A stretch of DNA of 64,000 nt from an uncultured bacterium. Lineage in GTDB: Bacteria > Bacteroidota > Bacteroidia > Bacteroidales > Bacteroidaceae. The notes under the pieces are model-generated. The model was not told where the DNA came from. It saw only the letters and a program-made list of their open reading frames with translations, and ran no database searches. The translations under genes and the position numbers were made by a program. Every line of letters starts with the position of its first letter. The stretch's first letter is position 1. Positions 43,321-53,322 of the stretch are shown here, one piece after another. The stretch is from contig CAJMNM010000011.1 in NCBI GenBank assembly GCA_905214795.1, positions 16,270-80,269 on the forward strand. Reading direction: 5' to 3'.

Positions 43321-45159
43321 ATGGAACAATATATCGTCTCTGCAAGAAAATACCGTCCGTCAGCATTTGATGCAGTAGTCGGTCAGGAAGCACTGACCAC
43401 TACACTGCAAAAAGCCATTAAGGCCGGCAAGCTGGCACATGCCTATTTATTCTGCGGACCACGTGGCGTCGGCAAAACCACATGTGCGCGCATTTTTGCA
43501 AAAGCCATAAACTGTCTGAATCCGCTTCCGGACGGCGAGGCATGTAATGAATGTGAATCTTGCAAAGCCTTCAACGAACAGCGTTCAATGAACATCTACG
43601 AACTGGACGCCGCTTCCAATAATTCAGTAGACGAAATCCGTACCCTCATTGAAAAAGTCAGAATTCCGCCACAGGTGGGCCGTTACAAAGTCTTCATCAT
43701 TGATGAGGTACATATGCTTTCAACACAGGCTTTCAACGCTTTTTTAAAAACGCTTGAAGAACCGCCTTCATTCGTGATATTCATTCTTGCCACAACCGAG
43801 AAGCATAAAATTCTGCCTACCATTCTCAGTCGTTGCCAGGTGTACGATTTCAACAGGATGAGCATTGCAAATATAGTCAGCCATCTTAAATTTGTAGCCG
43901 AAAAGGAAGGTTTCACATACGAGCCGGAGGCCTTAAATGTTATCGCGCAAAAAGCAGACGGCGGAATGCGTGACGCATTGTCCATATTCGACCAGGCGGC
44001 AGGTTATTCCGACGGACATATTACATATCAAAAGGTCATTGAGAATCTGAATGTCCTGGATTATAACTACTATTTTGACGTTATCGATCATGCGTTGAAT
44101 AACGAAATGCCTCAGGTATTGTTACTTTTCAACGAAGTATTATCAAAAGGATTTAACGGGCGGCAATTCATAAACGGTCTGGCAGACCATCTGCGCAATC
44201 TTCTGCTCGTACACGACAGCATCACTCTTCCGTTACTGGAAGTCAGTGAAACAATTCGCACACGCTACCAGGAACAGACAAAGAAATGTAAACCGCAATT
44301 TCTTATCAAAGCCGCAAAATTATGCTCGGACTGCGATTTGAACTATACAGTCAGTCAAAATAAACAATTACTGATAGAGCTGACACTCATTCAAATCGTA
44401 CAACTTAACAACGAGGATGAGACCGAAGGCTCGGGGCTTCGGCCCGAGAAGACATTAAAACCAATATTCAACAAGACACAGGTCATAGACAATAAAACAA
44501 CAGACAATCCCTCTGTTGCGTCACGGACAGCCACAAACCAACAACAGGCCACAGCGTCGTCACAGGCTGCCTCAACAAAACCCGCCGCTGAGCAGACAAG
44601 ACCAACCTCTGTCACACAGGGGCATAACTCTCCATTACCTCAGGAGCAAACAGAAGAACGAAAGATTCCTAAGATAAGAATGAACGACTTCGGACCGTCC
44701 ATTCATAAAAGCACCAATACCGAACAAACCGGCAACGTCTCACCGGTACAAACGGTACAATCCATCGCTTCCGAGCCGACAGAAAGTTATGAAGACTATC
44801 TTGTAACCGAAAAAGACATATGCTTCTACTGGCACGAATTTGCCAATCTTCTGCCGGTTGAAGAGACCGCCATGGCGCAACGCATGAAAATCATGCAACC
44901 CAAACTGATCAAGGACAACACATTCGAAGTCACGGTAGACAACGAACAGGTAAAGATTTACATGAACGAGATGTCCGAACGTATAGTCAGTCACATGCGC
45001 CATCAGCTGCACAACCGTAAGATTACAATGCAAGTACGCATTGCCGACCCGAAGGAAGTAGTACGTACTTACAGCAAACCACAACAATTCATAAACATGA
45101 GCAAGCGCAACCCCGCGCTTTTAAAGTTAAAAGACGAATTCGACCTGGAGCTGACTTAA
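43321..45159 (+). CDS. dnaX: DNA polymerase III subunit gamma/tau
   Basis: A 612-residue clamp-loader ATPase. Walker A is GPRGVGKTT (about residue 47), the zinc site CLNPLPDGEACNECESC, Walker B IDEVHML, and the sensor region TTEKHKILPTILSRC. Domain III and a Gln/Thr/Ser-rich linker (about 375-470) lead to a C-terminal domain that in tau contacts the replicase. No obvious slippery sequence with hairpin for a gamma-form frameshift was seen. Terminator shared with queF. Confidence 0.95.
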   Translation: MEQYIVSARKYRPSAFDAVVGQEALTTTLQKAIKAGKLAHAYLFCGPRGVGKTTCARIFAKAINCLNPLPDGEACNECESCKAFNEQRSMNIYELDAASNNSVDEIRTLIEKVRIPPQVGRYKVFIIDEVHMLSTQAFNAFLKTLEEPPSFVIFILATTEKHKILPTILSRCQVYDFNRMSIANIVSHLKFVAEKEGFTYEPEALNVIAQKADGGMRDALSIFDQAAGYSDGHITYQKVIENLNVLDYNYYFDVIDHALNNEMPQVLLLFNEVLSKGFNGRQFINGLADHLRNLLLVHDSITLPLLEVSETIRTRYQEQTKKCKPQFLIKAAKLCSDCDLNYTVSQNKQLLIELTLIQIVQLNNEDETEGSGLRPEKTLKPIFNKTQVIDNKTTDNPSVASRTATNQQQATASSQAASTKPAAEQTRPTSVTQGHNSPLPQEQTEERKIPKIRMNDFGPSIHKSTNTEQTGNVSPVQTVQSIASEPTESYEDYLVTEKDICFYWHEFANLLPVEETAMAQRMKIMQPKLIKDNTFEVTVDNEQVKIYMNEMSERIVSHMRHQLHNRKITMQVRIADPKEVVRTYSKPQQFINMSKRNPALLKLKDEFDLELT

Positions 45160-45182
45160 AAACGCCCTGTCTCAAAACCATA

Positions 45183-45225
45183 CATTAAAGGCCGTCCCGA
45201 TTCCATTTCGCGACGGCCTTTAATG
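45183..45225. terminator. Hairpin terminator between dnaX and queF
   Basis: CATTAAAGGCCGTC (45183-45196) pairs with GACGGCCTTTAATG (45212-45225), a 14-bp stem between convergent genes. Confidence 0.85.
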
Positions 45226-45248
45226 ATGAAATTAAAAATCAGCAGAGG

Positions 45249-45716
45249 TTATTTCAAATCATGATTCATCATGCGATATTCAGCCATTTGTTCAAACTTC
45301 GTCCCCTTGCGTCCGTAATTCGCGTACGGATAAATAGAGATCCCCCCCCTTGGCGTAAAAATCCCGGTCACCTCAATATACTTCGGATCCATCAGCTTTA
45401 TCAGGTCCTTCATGATTTTATTTACGCAATCTTCATGAAAATCGCCATGATTTCTGAAACTGAAAAGATACAGCTTCAAACTTTTACTTTCTACCATACG
45501 GTGGTCGGGAATATAGCTGATGCGTATTTCAGCAAAATCAGGCTGACCTGTAATCGGGCATAAGCTCGTAAATTCAGGACAATTAAACCTTACCCAATAA
45601 TCATTCTCCGGATGCTTGTTCTCAAACGCTTCCAATACCTCAGGCGCATAATCCTGACGGTAAACAGTCTGTTTGCCTAATGCGTGCAGACCTTCTTTCT
45701 CTCTGTCGCTACTCAT
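45249..45716 (-). CDS. queF: NADPH-dependent preQ0 reductase
   Basis: A 155-residue T-fold enzyme reducing preQ0 to preQ1 in queuosine synthesis. The catalytic cysteine is in CPEFTSLCPITGQPDFA, the QueF signature is ESKSLKLYLFSFRNHGDFHE, and the ending is typical of the short YkvM type. A GTG at 45740 overlapping the queC stop would add eight residues; the ATG at 45716 gives the family-like N-terminus. Third gene of the operon yhhQ-queC-queF. Confidence 0.93.
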   Translation of the reverse strand: MSSDREKEGLHALGKQTVYRQDYAPEVLEAFENKHPENDYWVRFNCPEFTSLCPITGQPDFAEIRISYIPDHRMVESKSLKLYLFSFRNHGDFHEDCVNKIMKDLIKLMDPKYIEVTGIFTPRGGISIYPYANYGRKGTKFEQMAEYRMMNHDLK

Positions 45717-45736
45717 CTTTGTATAAATTATATTAT

Positions 45737-46414
45737 TCACTTCTGTACGCGCTGAGCCTTCAACGCCAGATACTGTTCCAATCCCTCACGACGTAATTTA
45801 CATGCCGGACAATGTCCACAGCCATCTCCCTGCACCCCATTATAACACGTCAGTGTTTCATTGCGTATCAAATCCAGCACACCCAGCTCGTCAGCCAAGG
45901 CCCAGGTCTGACACTTGTCAATCCACATCAGCGGCGTATGCAAAACAAACTGTTCTTCCATAGCCAGGTTGAGTGTTACATTCAGGCTCTTGATAAAAGC
46001 ATCACGACAATCAGGATATCCGCTATAATCCGTCTGCGACACCCCCGTCACAATATGATTAATACCACGTTCGCGGGCATACACCGCCGCTATACTCAGG
46101 AAGAACAGATTCCTTCCCGGTACAAATGTATTCGGGCAATGGTCGGCCGGTTTTTCCTGATCCATCACCATTGTACTGTCTGTCAATGAGTTCTTACCCA
46201 GCTTTCCGATAAAAGACACATCCATACAATCCCATTCAACTCCCGCTTTGGCGGCAATTTCCTTAGCCAGTTCAACCTCCTTAACATGCTTCTGTCCATA
46301 TATAAAGCTAAGCGCAACCACACGTTTAAATTCCCGTTTCGCCCAAAACAGACAAGTTGTCGAATCTTGTCCTCCACTAAAAACAACCAAAGCTACATCC
46401 TTATTCATCTTCAT
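45737..46414 (-). CDS. queC: 7-cyano-7-deazaguanine synthase
   Basis: A 225-residue ATP-dependent enzyme making preQ0 from 7-carboxy-7-deazaguanine and ammonia. The PP-loop is VFSGGQDSTTC (residues about 11-21), and the zinc cysteines lie in TLTCYNGVQGDGCGHCPAC near the C-terminus. Length is standard. Overlaps yhhQ by 4 bp. Confidence 0.95.
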   Translation of the reverse strand: MKMNKDVALVVFSGGQDSTTCLFWAKREFKRVVALSFIYGQKHVKEVELAKEIAAKAGVEWDCMDVSFIGKLGKNSLTDSTMVMDQEKPADHCPNTFVPGRNLFFLSIAAVYARERGINHIVTGVSQTDYSGYPDCRDAFIKSLNVTLNLAMEEQFVLHTPLMWIDKCQTWALADELGVLDLIRNETLTCYNGVQGDGCGHCPACKLRREGLEQYLALKAQRVQK

Positions 46415-47094
46415 GCTTCTGATATTTTTAATATATTATATGAGATATGATTATCATAAACATCTATACCCTCAGTACGTTTCACATAATTAACCACCCG
46501 GCATGTCACCGGCAAAACAATAATTTCATATGCGGTCTTCAACAGAACCTGCCAGCACATCATAAGTAACAAATTCTCCACAGGAACAATTCCTCCTAAA
46601 GCGATAGGGAAAAAAATCAAAGAATCGGCAGTCTCACCTACGATTGTCGACAGTATCGCACGCAATGAAAACCGACGCCCCTGTGAAGCGACCTTCATCA
46701 CACTCATGATATATGCATTGAGAAACGAACCTATAAGAAAAGCTAAAAAAGAAGCAAATGCCACTCGTGGAGCCAATCCGAACAGATTATGAAATCCCTC
46801 TTCGTTATTCCAATACGGCGCTCCTGGAATCAAATCAGCAATAAAACCGAAAATCACAAAAAGGAAATTCATCAGAAACCCTATCCAGATAATCAATTTT
46901 GCTTTATTAAATCCCCAGACTTCAGCTATGCAGTCGTTAACGATATAAGATATGGGAAATACAATTACTCCTGCCGTTATGTTAAACGGCCCCCACATAA
47001 TCTGTTTTGTAGCCAACAGATTTGCCGAAATCAGACAAACACAAAAGAGTATCCCCAACAACATAAAGGATACACTAACCATTTTTCCTTTCAT
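46411..47094 (-). CDS. Queuosine-precursor transporter, YhhQ/VUT-1 family
   Basis: A 227-residue inner-membrane protein with six hydrophobic helices: AGVIVFPISYIVNDCIAEVWG and LIGSFLNAYIMSVMKVAS carry the family's conserved acidic and aromatic residues, as does TIVGETADSLIFFPIAL. E. coli YhhQ imports preQ0 and preQ1. First gene of the operon, so this organism can both take up deazapurine precursors and finish them with QueC and QueF. The -7 box TAACTTTG is at 47157-47164. Confidence 0.9.
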   Translation of the reverse strand: MKGKMVSVSFMLLGILFCVCLISANLLATKQIMWGPFNITAGVIVFPISYIVNDCIAEVWGFNKAKLIIWIGFLMNFLFVIFGFIADLIPGAPYWNNEEGFHNLFGLAPRVAFASFLAFLIGSFLNAYIMSVMKVASQGRRFSLRAILSTIVGETADSLIFFPIALGGIVPVENLLLMMCWQVLLKTAYEIIVLPVTCRVVNYVKRTEGIDVYDNHISYNILKISEA

Positions 47095-47156
47095 ATATTC
47101 TTGTTTTTTACGAGGTTACCAAGCACTCATCATCAACCATACAGGCGAATCGGCTG

Positions 47157-47164
47157 CAAAGTTA
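47157..47164 (-). promoter_or_regulatory. Queuosine operon promoter -7 box (TAACTTTG)
   Basis: Perfect TAnnTTTG on the minus strand, 62 nt upstream of the yhhQ ATG. The leader 47095-47156 was checked for a preQ1-type pseudoknot by eye; none was recognised. Confidence 0.6.
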
Positions 47165-47404
47165 ATGATTTAAATTCAAAAAAAAATTGGTTTGATAAAA
47201 TTAACGCTTTAATTAAATGATAATAGTAAAAAAAGAACCTTATCTTCATCAATCATATACACATATAGCCATTATTTGTTTTTTATTTTTTTCTTTAATA
47301 TTCTTTATTCGTTTTTTATAAAAATGTAATTATTCCTTTATTTATTAATATTAATTAACAATGTTAAATTCAAACATAATATTATAAAAAAGAAGTAGTA
47401 TTTA
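47165..47404. other. AT-rich intergenic region, no gene seen
   Basis: About 240 bp of strongly AT-rich DNA between the divergent queuosine operon and the secreted-protein gene; no frame or hairpin stands out. Confidence 0.5.
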
Positions 47405-47412
47405 TAATTTTG
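47405..47412 (+). promoter_or_regulatory. -7 box upstream of the secreted-protein gene (TAATTTTG)
   Basis: Perfect TAnnTTTG 29 nt upstream of the ATG at 47442. Confidence 0.55.
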
Positions 47413-47441
47413 TAACACAAAACCAATAAATAAATAATAAT

Positions 47442-48578
47442 ATGATGAACTTTACTACTAAATTCAAGACATTATGTCTTTGTACCATTTCACTATTGTT
47501 TAGTTCAGCAATGTTGGCTGACACATATCCCGGTTCTGACGAACTGATTGGGCGTTATCATTTTTCAGGAAAATGTTCTGTTGAAGCACCTAACGTTCCT
47601 GCCGTAAATGATTACGATGTGATTATTCTCCCTACCGAAACAGAAAATCAGTTTTACATCTGTGGTTTGCTTGGATTTGGCGGAGGTGTAGTTACTACTT
47701 ACAATCCTGAAGACGGAACCCTGACATGCAACTCAGAAGGTTATTTATGCTCAAACATTGATTTATCTACTTTCACAGGATACTATTATGTCTATTCATA
47801 CACTAATGTCCCCCCTTTTACTTTAGAAGCTAAAAAAGAGGATGGAATCATTATAACAGCTACTTCCGACTTCACCTGTACTGATGGCGTATCTGGAAGC
47901 AATATTACTTATGAGGCCGGTTTTACTTTAACTGAAAAAGATGTCAATATCCCGGTAGAAAAGTTCGTAGGTTCTTACAACTTCAAATCTAACTCCGGTG
48001 TTATTTCAAACTTCATAGAAGAAGCAAAGTCTGATTTTACATTAAATATCACTGCTAATGGAGAAGATAAAGTAAACATCAAGGGCTTATTCGGTTTTAA
48101 CGATGCTATCGAAGCCACTTATATGAAAGAAGCCGGAATTATCCTTCTTCCTCACAATTATACTTTTTCCAATGAAATGATAATGGGTGATGACGAGAGC
48201 CTTGGTCTGTTCAACACTGAACCATATCCATATTTTCTTGTTAATGAAGGCTCACTTGAAACGCCAAGCAGCTTCGTTCTGAATAATGGTGCTGACGAGA
48301 CTTTGGGAATGCCACTACAATTCTCATTTACCGGTGGTACCGCATCAATCACCGATCCCGACGCAGTAAAATCAACAGTTTCAAACGACGTCAACATCTC
48401 AGTAAATAAAGGTACAATAAACGTAATCGCTCCGGAAAAAGAGAATATTACAGTCTATTCAATCCAAGGAACCAAAATCGGTTCAATTCACAGTCAGAAC
48501 GCTTCATTCAGCAATCTGACTCCTGGAACATACGTTGTTAGCGCTGGCAAGACCAACATAAAGGTAAACGTTCGCTAA
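47442..48578 (+). CDS. Secreted beta-rich protein with T9SS-like C-terminal domain
   Basis: 378 residues: signal peptide ending in SSAMLADT, then two related beta modules opening ELIGRYHFSGKCSVE (about residue 31) and VEKFVGSYNFKSNSGV (about 173), so the body looks like an internal duplication. The last 60 residues (NITVYSIQGTKIGSI, LTPGTYVVSAGK, KVNVR) match the type A sorting domain of the type IX secretion system. No T9SS machinery is in the window, so actual sorting is uncertain. Located just before susC, separated by a terminator, and possibly its substrate-capture or surface partner. Confidence 0.7.
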   Translation: MMNFTTKFKTLCLCTISLLFSSAMLADTYPGSDELIGRYHFSGKCSVEAPNVPAVNDYDVIILPTETENQFYICGLLGFGGGVVTTYNPEDGTLTCNSEGYLCSNIDLSTFTGYYYVYSYTNVPPFTLEAKKEDGIIITATSDFTCTDGVSGSNITYEAGFTLTEKDVNIPVEKFVGSYNFKSNSGVISNFIEEAKSDFTLNITANGEDKVNIKGLFGFNDAIEATYMKEAGIILLPHNYTFSNEMIMGDDESLGLFNTEPYPYFLVNEGSLETPSSFVLNNGADETLGMPLQFSFTGGTASITDPDAVKSTVSNDVNISVNKGTINVIAPEKENITVYSIQGTKIGSIHSQNASFSNLTPGTYVVSAGKTNIKVNVR

Positions 48579-48594
48579 CCCATTTATAAGTCAT

Positions 48595-48641
48595 ACGAAG
48601 AGAAACAAGAGCATCAATGGCTACTGTTTCTCTTCGTTTTT
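48595..48641 (+). terminator. Terminator between the secreted-protein gene and susC
   Basis: ACGAAGAGAAAC (48595-48606) pairs with GTTTCTCTTCGT (48626-48637), followed by TTTT. Confidence 0.8.
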
Positions 48642-48671
48642 AATTATTATCAAAGGCACAAATCTTTCATA

Positions 48672-51600
48672 ATGAGAAGAAATCAGATTATGACCTCTAC
48701 ATTCATAAAGTCCTTCTACTCGGCATTGCCTTACGTATTGCCATTTATAATCTGTACCCTGTCCTCACAAACAGTTTTTTCAGGTCAATTCAAAACCCGT
48801 CAAAACAACCCGGTTTTTCAGACACAGACCAATACAAAAAAAGTAACCGTAAAGGGTACTGTTTTCGATAAGGAAACCAACGAAACCATGGTTGGTGTTT
48901 CCATTCGCGTATCAGGTACAGATATCACTACAATAACAGATATAGATGGTAATTTTGTCCTGTCATTACCTGAAGGAACCTATAAACTGACACTTACCTA
49001 CATTGGATATGACAAAGTAGAATGTGAGTTCAACACCAATAAGCCCGATAAGCTTAAACGCATTGAAATGTCCACCGGCACCACCAAAATACAGGAAGTT
49101 GTCGTTACGGGTATCTATCAACGCAAAAAAGAAAGCTTTACCGGTTCTGCAGCCACATTCGATGGTACAGAACTTAAAAAAGTGGGTGCCCAAAACATCT
49201 TGCAAAGTTTAAAGACTCTGGATCCCTCATTCAAAATAGCCGATAATATTCAATTCGGTTCAGACCCGAACAGAATGCCTGACATTGAAATACGCGGCAA
49301 GAGCAGCGTGATGGGTCTTAAAGAACAATATGGTACGGATCCCAACCAGCCTCTTTTCATTCTTGACGGTTTTGAAACAGATCTGGAAACAGTTACCGAC
49401 CTCAATATGAATCGTGTAGCTTCTGTCACCATCTTGAAAGATGCCGCTTCAACAGCCATATACGGTTCAAAAGCAGCCAATGGTGTTGTGGTCATAGAAA
49501 CTGTTAAACCGGAAAATGGACGCCTGCGCTTAAGCTACAAGGGAGATTTCAGTGTCACTGCCGCTGATTTAACCGATTACAATCTGATGAACGCCAGCGA
49601 AAAACTTCAATTTGAGGAATTGGCCGGCGTCTATACAGATTTGACAAACAATCCTCTTAACCAGCTGCGTTTAGACAACCTCAAAAATGAAAGAGAAAAA
49701 GAAATAGCGCGCGGAGTCGATACATATTGGCTCAGCGTACCTTTGCGCACAGGATTTACACAGAAACACAATGTCTATGCAGAAGGTGGTGAAGAAAACA
49801 TACGCTACGGACTCGGATTGAGTTACGGCAACACCAAAGGAGTCATGAAAGGCTCAGACAGACAGACGTTGGCCGGTAATCTTGATCTTATATACAGAAC
49901 CGGAAAGTTCCAGTTCAGCAATAAGTTAACAATAAACTATCTTGATACATCCGACCCCACTGTACCGTTCTCTGACTATGCCCTGGCCAGTCCGTACTAC
50001 AGAAGTCACAACGCCGACGGAAGCATAGACAAATATTTATATGTGCCGGAAGACGATACGGAGTCACCGGTTGCCAACCCTTTGTGGAACGCCCATCTCA
50101 ACAATTATGATGTCAGCGACAACTTCGGTTTCACAAACAACTTCATTGCAGAATGGTTCGCTACCCGCGACCTGCGTGTACGGGCTAAATTCGGTTTGAC
50201 AAATGAGGTCGGCACCTCTGACACAAGACTTTCCCCACAGCATACAGACTTCGACAGCATGTCTGACACAGAAAAAGGTTCTTTCACACATTCTGAAACC
50301 AAGAATTTTCAATACGAAGGCGATTTGTCTGTCACATTCGGTAAACTGATTAACGACAGCCACATGGTCAATCTGGTCGGCGGATTTAATTTTTCCAACA
50401 CACAAATAGAATCAAACGGCTATCAGGCCACGGGATTCACAGAAGACCAGTTTGGTGCGCCGTCATTTGCCAACAGCTATCCTGATGGAAGCAAACCTTC
50501 GTATAACGAAAGTACAACACGCGCCGTCAGTTTCTATTTAAATGGAGGTTATTCCTATCAGGACCGCTATCTGCTCGACTTGAACTATCGTCTCGACGGT
50601 GCCTCTATGTTCGGAACCAACAACCGTTTCCGTAACACCTGGTCTGTGGGTATCGGTTGGAACATACATAAAGAGAAGTTCATGCAGAACACTGATTTAT
50701 TCCAGCTTCTGAAACTCCGTGCATCTGTCGGAAACCCCGGAAACCAGAATTTCTCAGCCTATCAGGCTTTTACGACATACGCATTCAATTCTCTGATGAC
50801 CAACGTATTCGGCGCCGGCATGCTGATTTCATCATTAGGAAATCCTGATTTGATGTGGCAGAATACGCTCAACTATACTGTTGGTACAGACATAACCATG
50901 TTTAAGAACCGTCTCAACATCAACGTGGATGTTTTCCGCAAAATCACAGACCCTCTGCTGGCCGTCATCACCACTCCCGGCTCTACCGGTATAAAAAGCG
51001 TATCCATGAATGCCGGACAGCAAACAACAGACGGTGTGGAAGCCACATTGCGCATCTCTCCCATTTATGACACCAAACATGGTATCAACTGGACCATCAG
51101 CGTCAACGCCCGCACATACAACTCATGGTATGACAACATAGGTAACTCTTTCAGCGCGCTCAACAAAGAAGGCCAGACAGCCGCTACCGGAACAACACGT
51201 TATTATGACGGTGGCAGCCCTACCGCCATTTGGGCTGTACGTTCGGCAGGTATTGACCCGGCAACAGGAAAAGAACTGTTCATCAAAAAAGACGGAACAT
51301 ATTCTTTCGACTACGATGTCAACGATGAAGTTGTTGTGGGAAATACACAACCCAAAATCGAAGGTGTCATCGGAACCACATTCTATTATAAAGGATTCTC
51401 ACTGGGCTGTTACTTCCGCTATCAGCTCGGAGGCCAGATTTTCAACTCTGACCTTTATAACAAGGTAGAGAATATCGATCTTGCTGATGTAATGTACAAT
51501 CAAGACAGACGCGCCTTATATGACCGGTGGTCCAAACCCGGACAGGTCGCACAGTTCAAAGGTATTTCATTGGTGCAGAAAACCGACAAATCGTCACGTT

Positions 51601-51809
51601 TCGTCATGGACGAAAATACATTCTCCGGCGAATCATTCAATGTCGGCTATGAGTTCCACCAGGACTTTATCAAAAAAATCGGCTTGTCTTCACTCACTTT
51701 ACAGGCCAACATGAACGACATGTTCCGCATCTCTACGGTTAAAGCCGAACGAGGAATAGACTATCCGTTCGCACGAACCGTGTCTTTCTCAGTCTCAGCA
51801 ACATTCTAA
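48672..51809 (+). CDS. SusC/RagA-family TonB-dependent outer-membrane transporter
   Basis: 1045 residues. After an N-terminal export region comes a carboxypeptidase-regulatory-like domain (VKGTVFDKETNETMVGVSIR to YKLTLTYIGY), the plug (KIQEVVVTGIY, NILQSLKTLDPSFKI, ASVTILKDAASTAIYGSKAA, the SusC hallmark) and a 22-strand barrel ending in FARTVSFSVSATF with C-terminal phenylalanine. It imports a ligand across the outer membrane using TonB energy together with the SusD lid, whose gene starts 11 bp downstream. No glycoside hydrolase or sulfatase is nearby, so the ligand is probably not a simple polysaccharide. Start could also be the ATG at 48690. Confidence 0.95.
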   Translation: MRRNQIMTSTFIKSFYSALPYVLPFIICTLSSQTVFSGQFKTRQNNPVFQTQTNTKKVTVKGTVFDKETNETMVGVSIRVSGTDITTITDIDGNFVLSLPEGTYKLTLTYIGYDKVECEFNTNKPDKLKRIEMSTGTTKIQEVVVTGIYQRKKESFTGSAATFDGTELKKVGAQNILQSLKTLDPSFKIADNIQFGSDPNRMPDIEIRGKSSVMGLKEQYGTDPNQPLFILDGFETDLETVTDLNMNRVASVTILKDAASTAIYGSKAANGVVVIETVKPENGRLRLSYKGDFSVTAADLTDYNLMNASEKLQFEELAGVYTDLTNNPLNQLRLDNLKNEREKEIARGVDTYWLSVPLRTGFTQKHNVYAEGGEENIRYGLGLSYGNTKGVMKGSDRQTLAGNLDLIYRTGKFQFSNKLTINYLDTSDPTVPFSDYALASPYYRSHNADGSIDKYLYVPEDDTESPVANPLWNAHLNNYDVSDNFGFTNNFIAEWFATRDLRVRAKFGLTNEVGTSDTRLSPQHTDFDSMSDTEKGSFTHSETKNFQYEGDLSVTFGKLINDSHMVNLVGGFNFSNTQIESNGYQATGFTEDQFGAPSFANSYPDGSKPSYNESTTRAVSFYLNGGYSYQDRYLLDLNYRLDGASMFGTNNRFRNTWSVGIGWNIHKEKFMQNTDLFQLLKLRASVGNPGNQNFSAYQAFTTYAFNSLMTNVFGAGMLISSLGNPDLMWQNTLNYTVGTDITMFKNRLNINVDVFRKITDPLLAVITTPGSTGIKSVSMNAGQQTTDGVEATLRISPIYDTKHGINWTISVNARTYNSWYDNIGNSFSALNKEGQTAATGTTRYYDGGSPTAIWAVRSAGIDPATGKELFIKKDGTYSFDYDVNDEVVVGNTQPKIEGVIGTTFYYKGFSLGCYFRYQLGGQIFNSDLYNKVENIDLADVMYNQDRRALYDRWSKPGQVAQFKGISLVQKTDKSSRFVMDENTFSGESFNVGYEFHQDFIKKIGLSSLTLQANMNDMFRISTVKAERGIDYPFARTVSFSVSATF

Positions 51810-51820
51810 TCTTCATTCAC

Positions 51821-53317
51821 ATGAAACAGATTAAATTTATCATACTTTGTACTACCATCATGATTGGTTTCACCGCTTGCAGCAAGTGGTTAGACGTCAA
51901 ACCTTACGATCAGGTCGCGGAAGACGACCTCTACAGCACGGAAGAGGGATTCAAGAAGGTGCTCAACGGCGTTTATATTGATTTAAATACAGACGAACTG
52001 TACGGTCAGACACTGACTGTGGAAATGGTCGAGATTATGGCTCACTCTTATCTTGTGGACGACGACATCCTGACCTGGGGTAATTATATAGATCTTGACA
52101 ACCGTAATTTCACGAGCGAATACTGGCGTAACCGTTTGGACAATACATGGAACAAAGCATACGCCTTAATACGCAACTGCAATACCCTTCTTGAAAAAAT
52201 GGAACAGAAAAAATCTCTGTTCACCGGAAACAACTACAACATCATCAAAGGAGAAGCTTTGGGATTGCGCGCCCTGCTCCACTTTGACATGTTCAGACTT
52301 TTCGGTCCGGTATACAAGCTGAACCCGACAAAAGAAAGTATCCCCTACTGTACAACAACGTCACTACAGGTTCAGGAACTGCTTCCCGGTAACGAAGTCA
52401 TGCGTCATGTTATTGAAGACCTCGAAGCCGCCTCTGAATGTCTTAAGGACGACCCTATCATTACATCAAGCGACCATTTGGTCAACCACAGTACTACCGG
52501 AGACAATTTTCTTGAATACCGCACGCTCAGACTGAACTACTATGCCATACAGGCTCTGCTCGCGCGTGCCTATTTCTACATCTCTTCTTATTCGGACGGA
52601 AACCAGGCCGAATACAAAAGATTAGCCCAGCACTATGCTGAAAGTGTCATCAACGTGGCCTCAGAACATTTCCCGTTTGTTGATAAAGCCAATATTCTGG
52701 GTTCACCTGAAAACGTAGACCGCATCTTCGCATCCGAGCTGATTTTCGCATTGTCGAATACCAATCGCAATCTGATGTTTAAAAACAACAATGATCCTGA
52801 CCACCGTCCGCAGCCTGTGCTGACAATGGATCCTGTTCTCCTCGAAGCACCCTATTTCGGAGGTGGCGAAACAACCGGCGGTTCAACCGATGACTACCGC
52901 TACATCGCCAACTGGAAGAAAAGCGGCAACTCATACTATTTCTATAAATATGCAGATCTCAATGATGTCAGTCTCATACAAAATACCATGGTACCCATGA
53001 TACGCCTGGGAGAGATGTACATCATCATTGCCGACCTTTATGACGATTACAGCGAGCGCCCCATCATGGGACAATGGGCAAACAAACTCAGAGAACACCG
53101 CGGTGTAGAGAAAATGGACGAGTCCACATATGCTCCGCGTTACCTTGTCTACGAAGCTGTAAGAGAATTGTATGGTGAAGGACAACTGTTTTTTTTCTAT
53201 AAAAGAAACTATTCATCCATTCTCACTGTGTATGAATCACCAAGTCAGTTTACAACGCCATCTGAAAAGTTCTACGTAGTGCCATTACCCGATACTGAAA
53301 CCGAAAACAGACAATAA
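51821..53317 (+). CDS. SusD/RagB-family surface lipoprotein
   Basis: 498 residues; lipobox at GFTACSKWLD (Cys about 20), followed by the SusD N-terminal pattern DVKPYDQVAEDDLYSTEEGF and tetratricopeptide-like helices (GEALGLRALLHFDMFRLFG, YYAIQALLARAYFYIS). The C-terminal MIRLGEMYIIIADLY and YEAVRELYGEGQLFFFYKR are standard. It captures the ligand and forms the lid on the SusC barrel. Confidence 0.95.
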   Translation: MKQIKFIILCTTIMIGFTACSKWLDVKPYDQVAEDDLYSTEEGFKKVLNGVYIDLNTDELYGQTLTVEMVEIMAHSYLVDDDILTWGNYIDLDNRNFTSEYWRNRLDNTWNKAYALIRNCNTLLEKMEQKKSLFTGNNYNIIKGEALGLRALLHFDMFRLFGPVYKLNPTKESIPYCTTTSLQVQELLPGNEVMRHVIEDLEAASECLKDDPIITSSDHLVNHSTTGDNFLEYRTLRLNYYAIQALLARAYFYISSYSDGNQAEYKRLAQHYAESVINVASEHFPFVDKANILGSPENVDRIFASELIFALSNTNRNLMFKNNNDPDHRPQPVLTMDPVLLEAPYFGGGETTGGSTDDYRYIANWKKSGNSYYFYKYADLNDVSLIQNTMVPMIRLGEMYIIIADLYDDYSERPIMGQWANKLREHRGVEKMDESTYAPRYLVYEAVRELYGEGQLFFFYKRNYSSILTVYESPSQFTTPSEKFYVVPLPDTETENRQ

Positions 53318-53322
53318 CAACA

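Noticed and set aside
47095..47156. preQ1 riboswitch in the queuosine operon leader
   Set aside because: The leader is only about 60 nt and no preQ1 pseudoknot core could be recognised by eye; a covariance search would be decisive.
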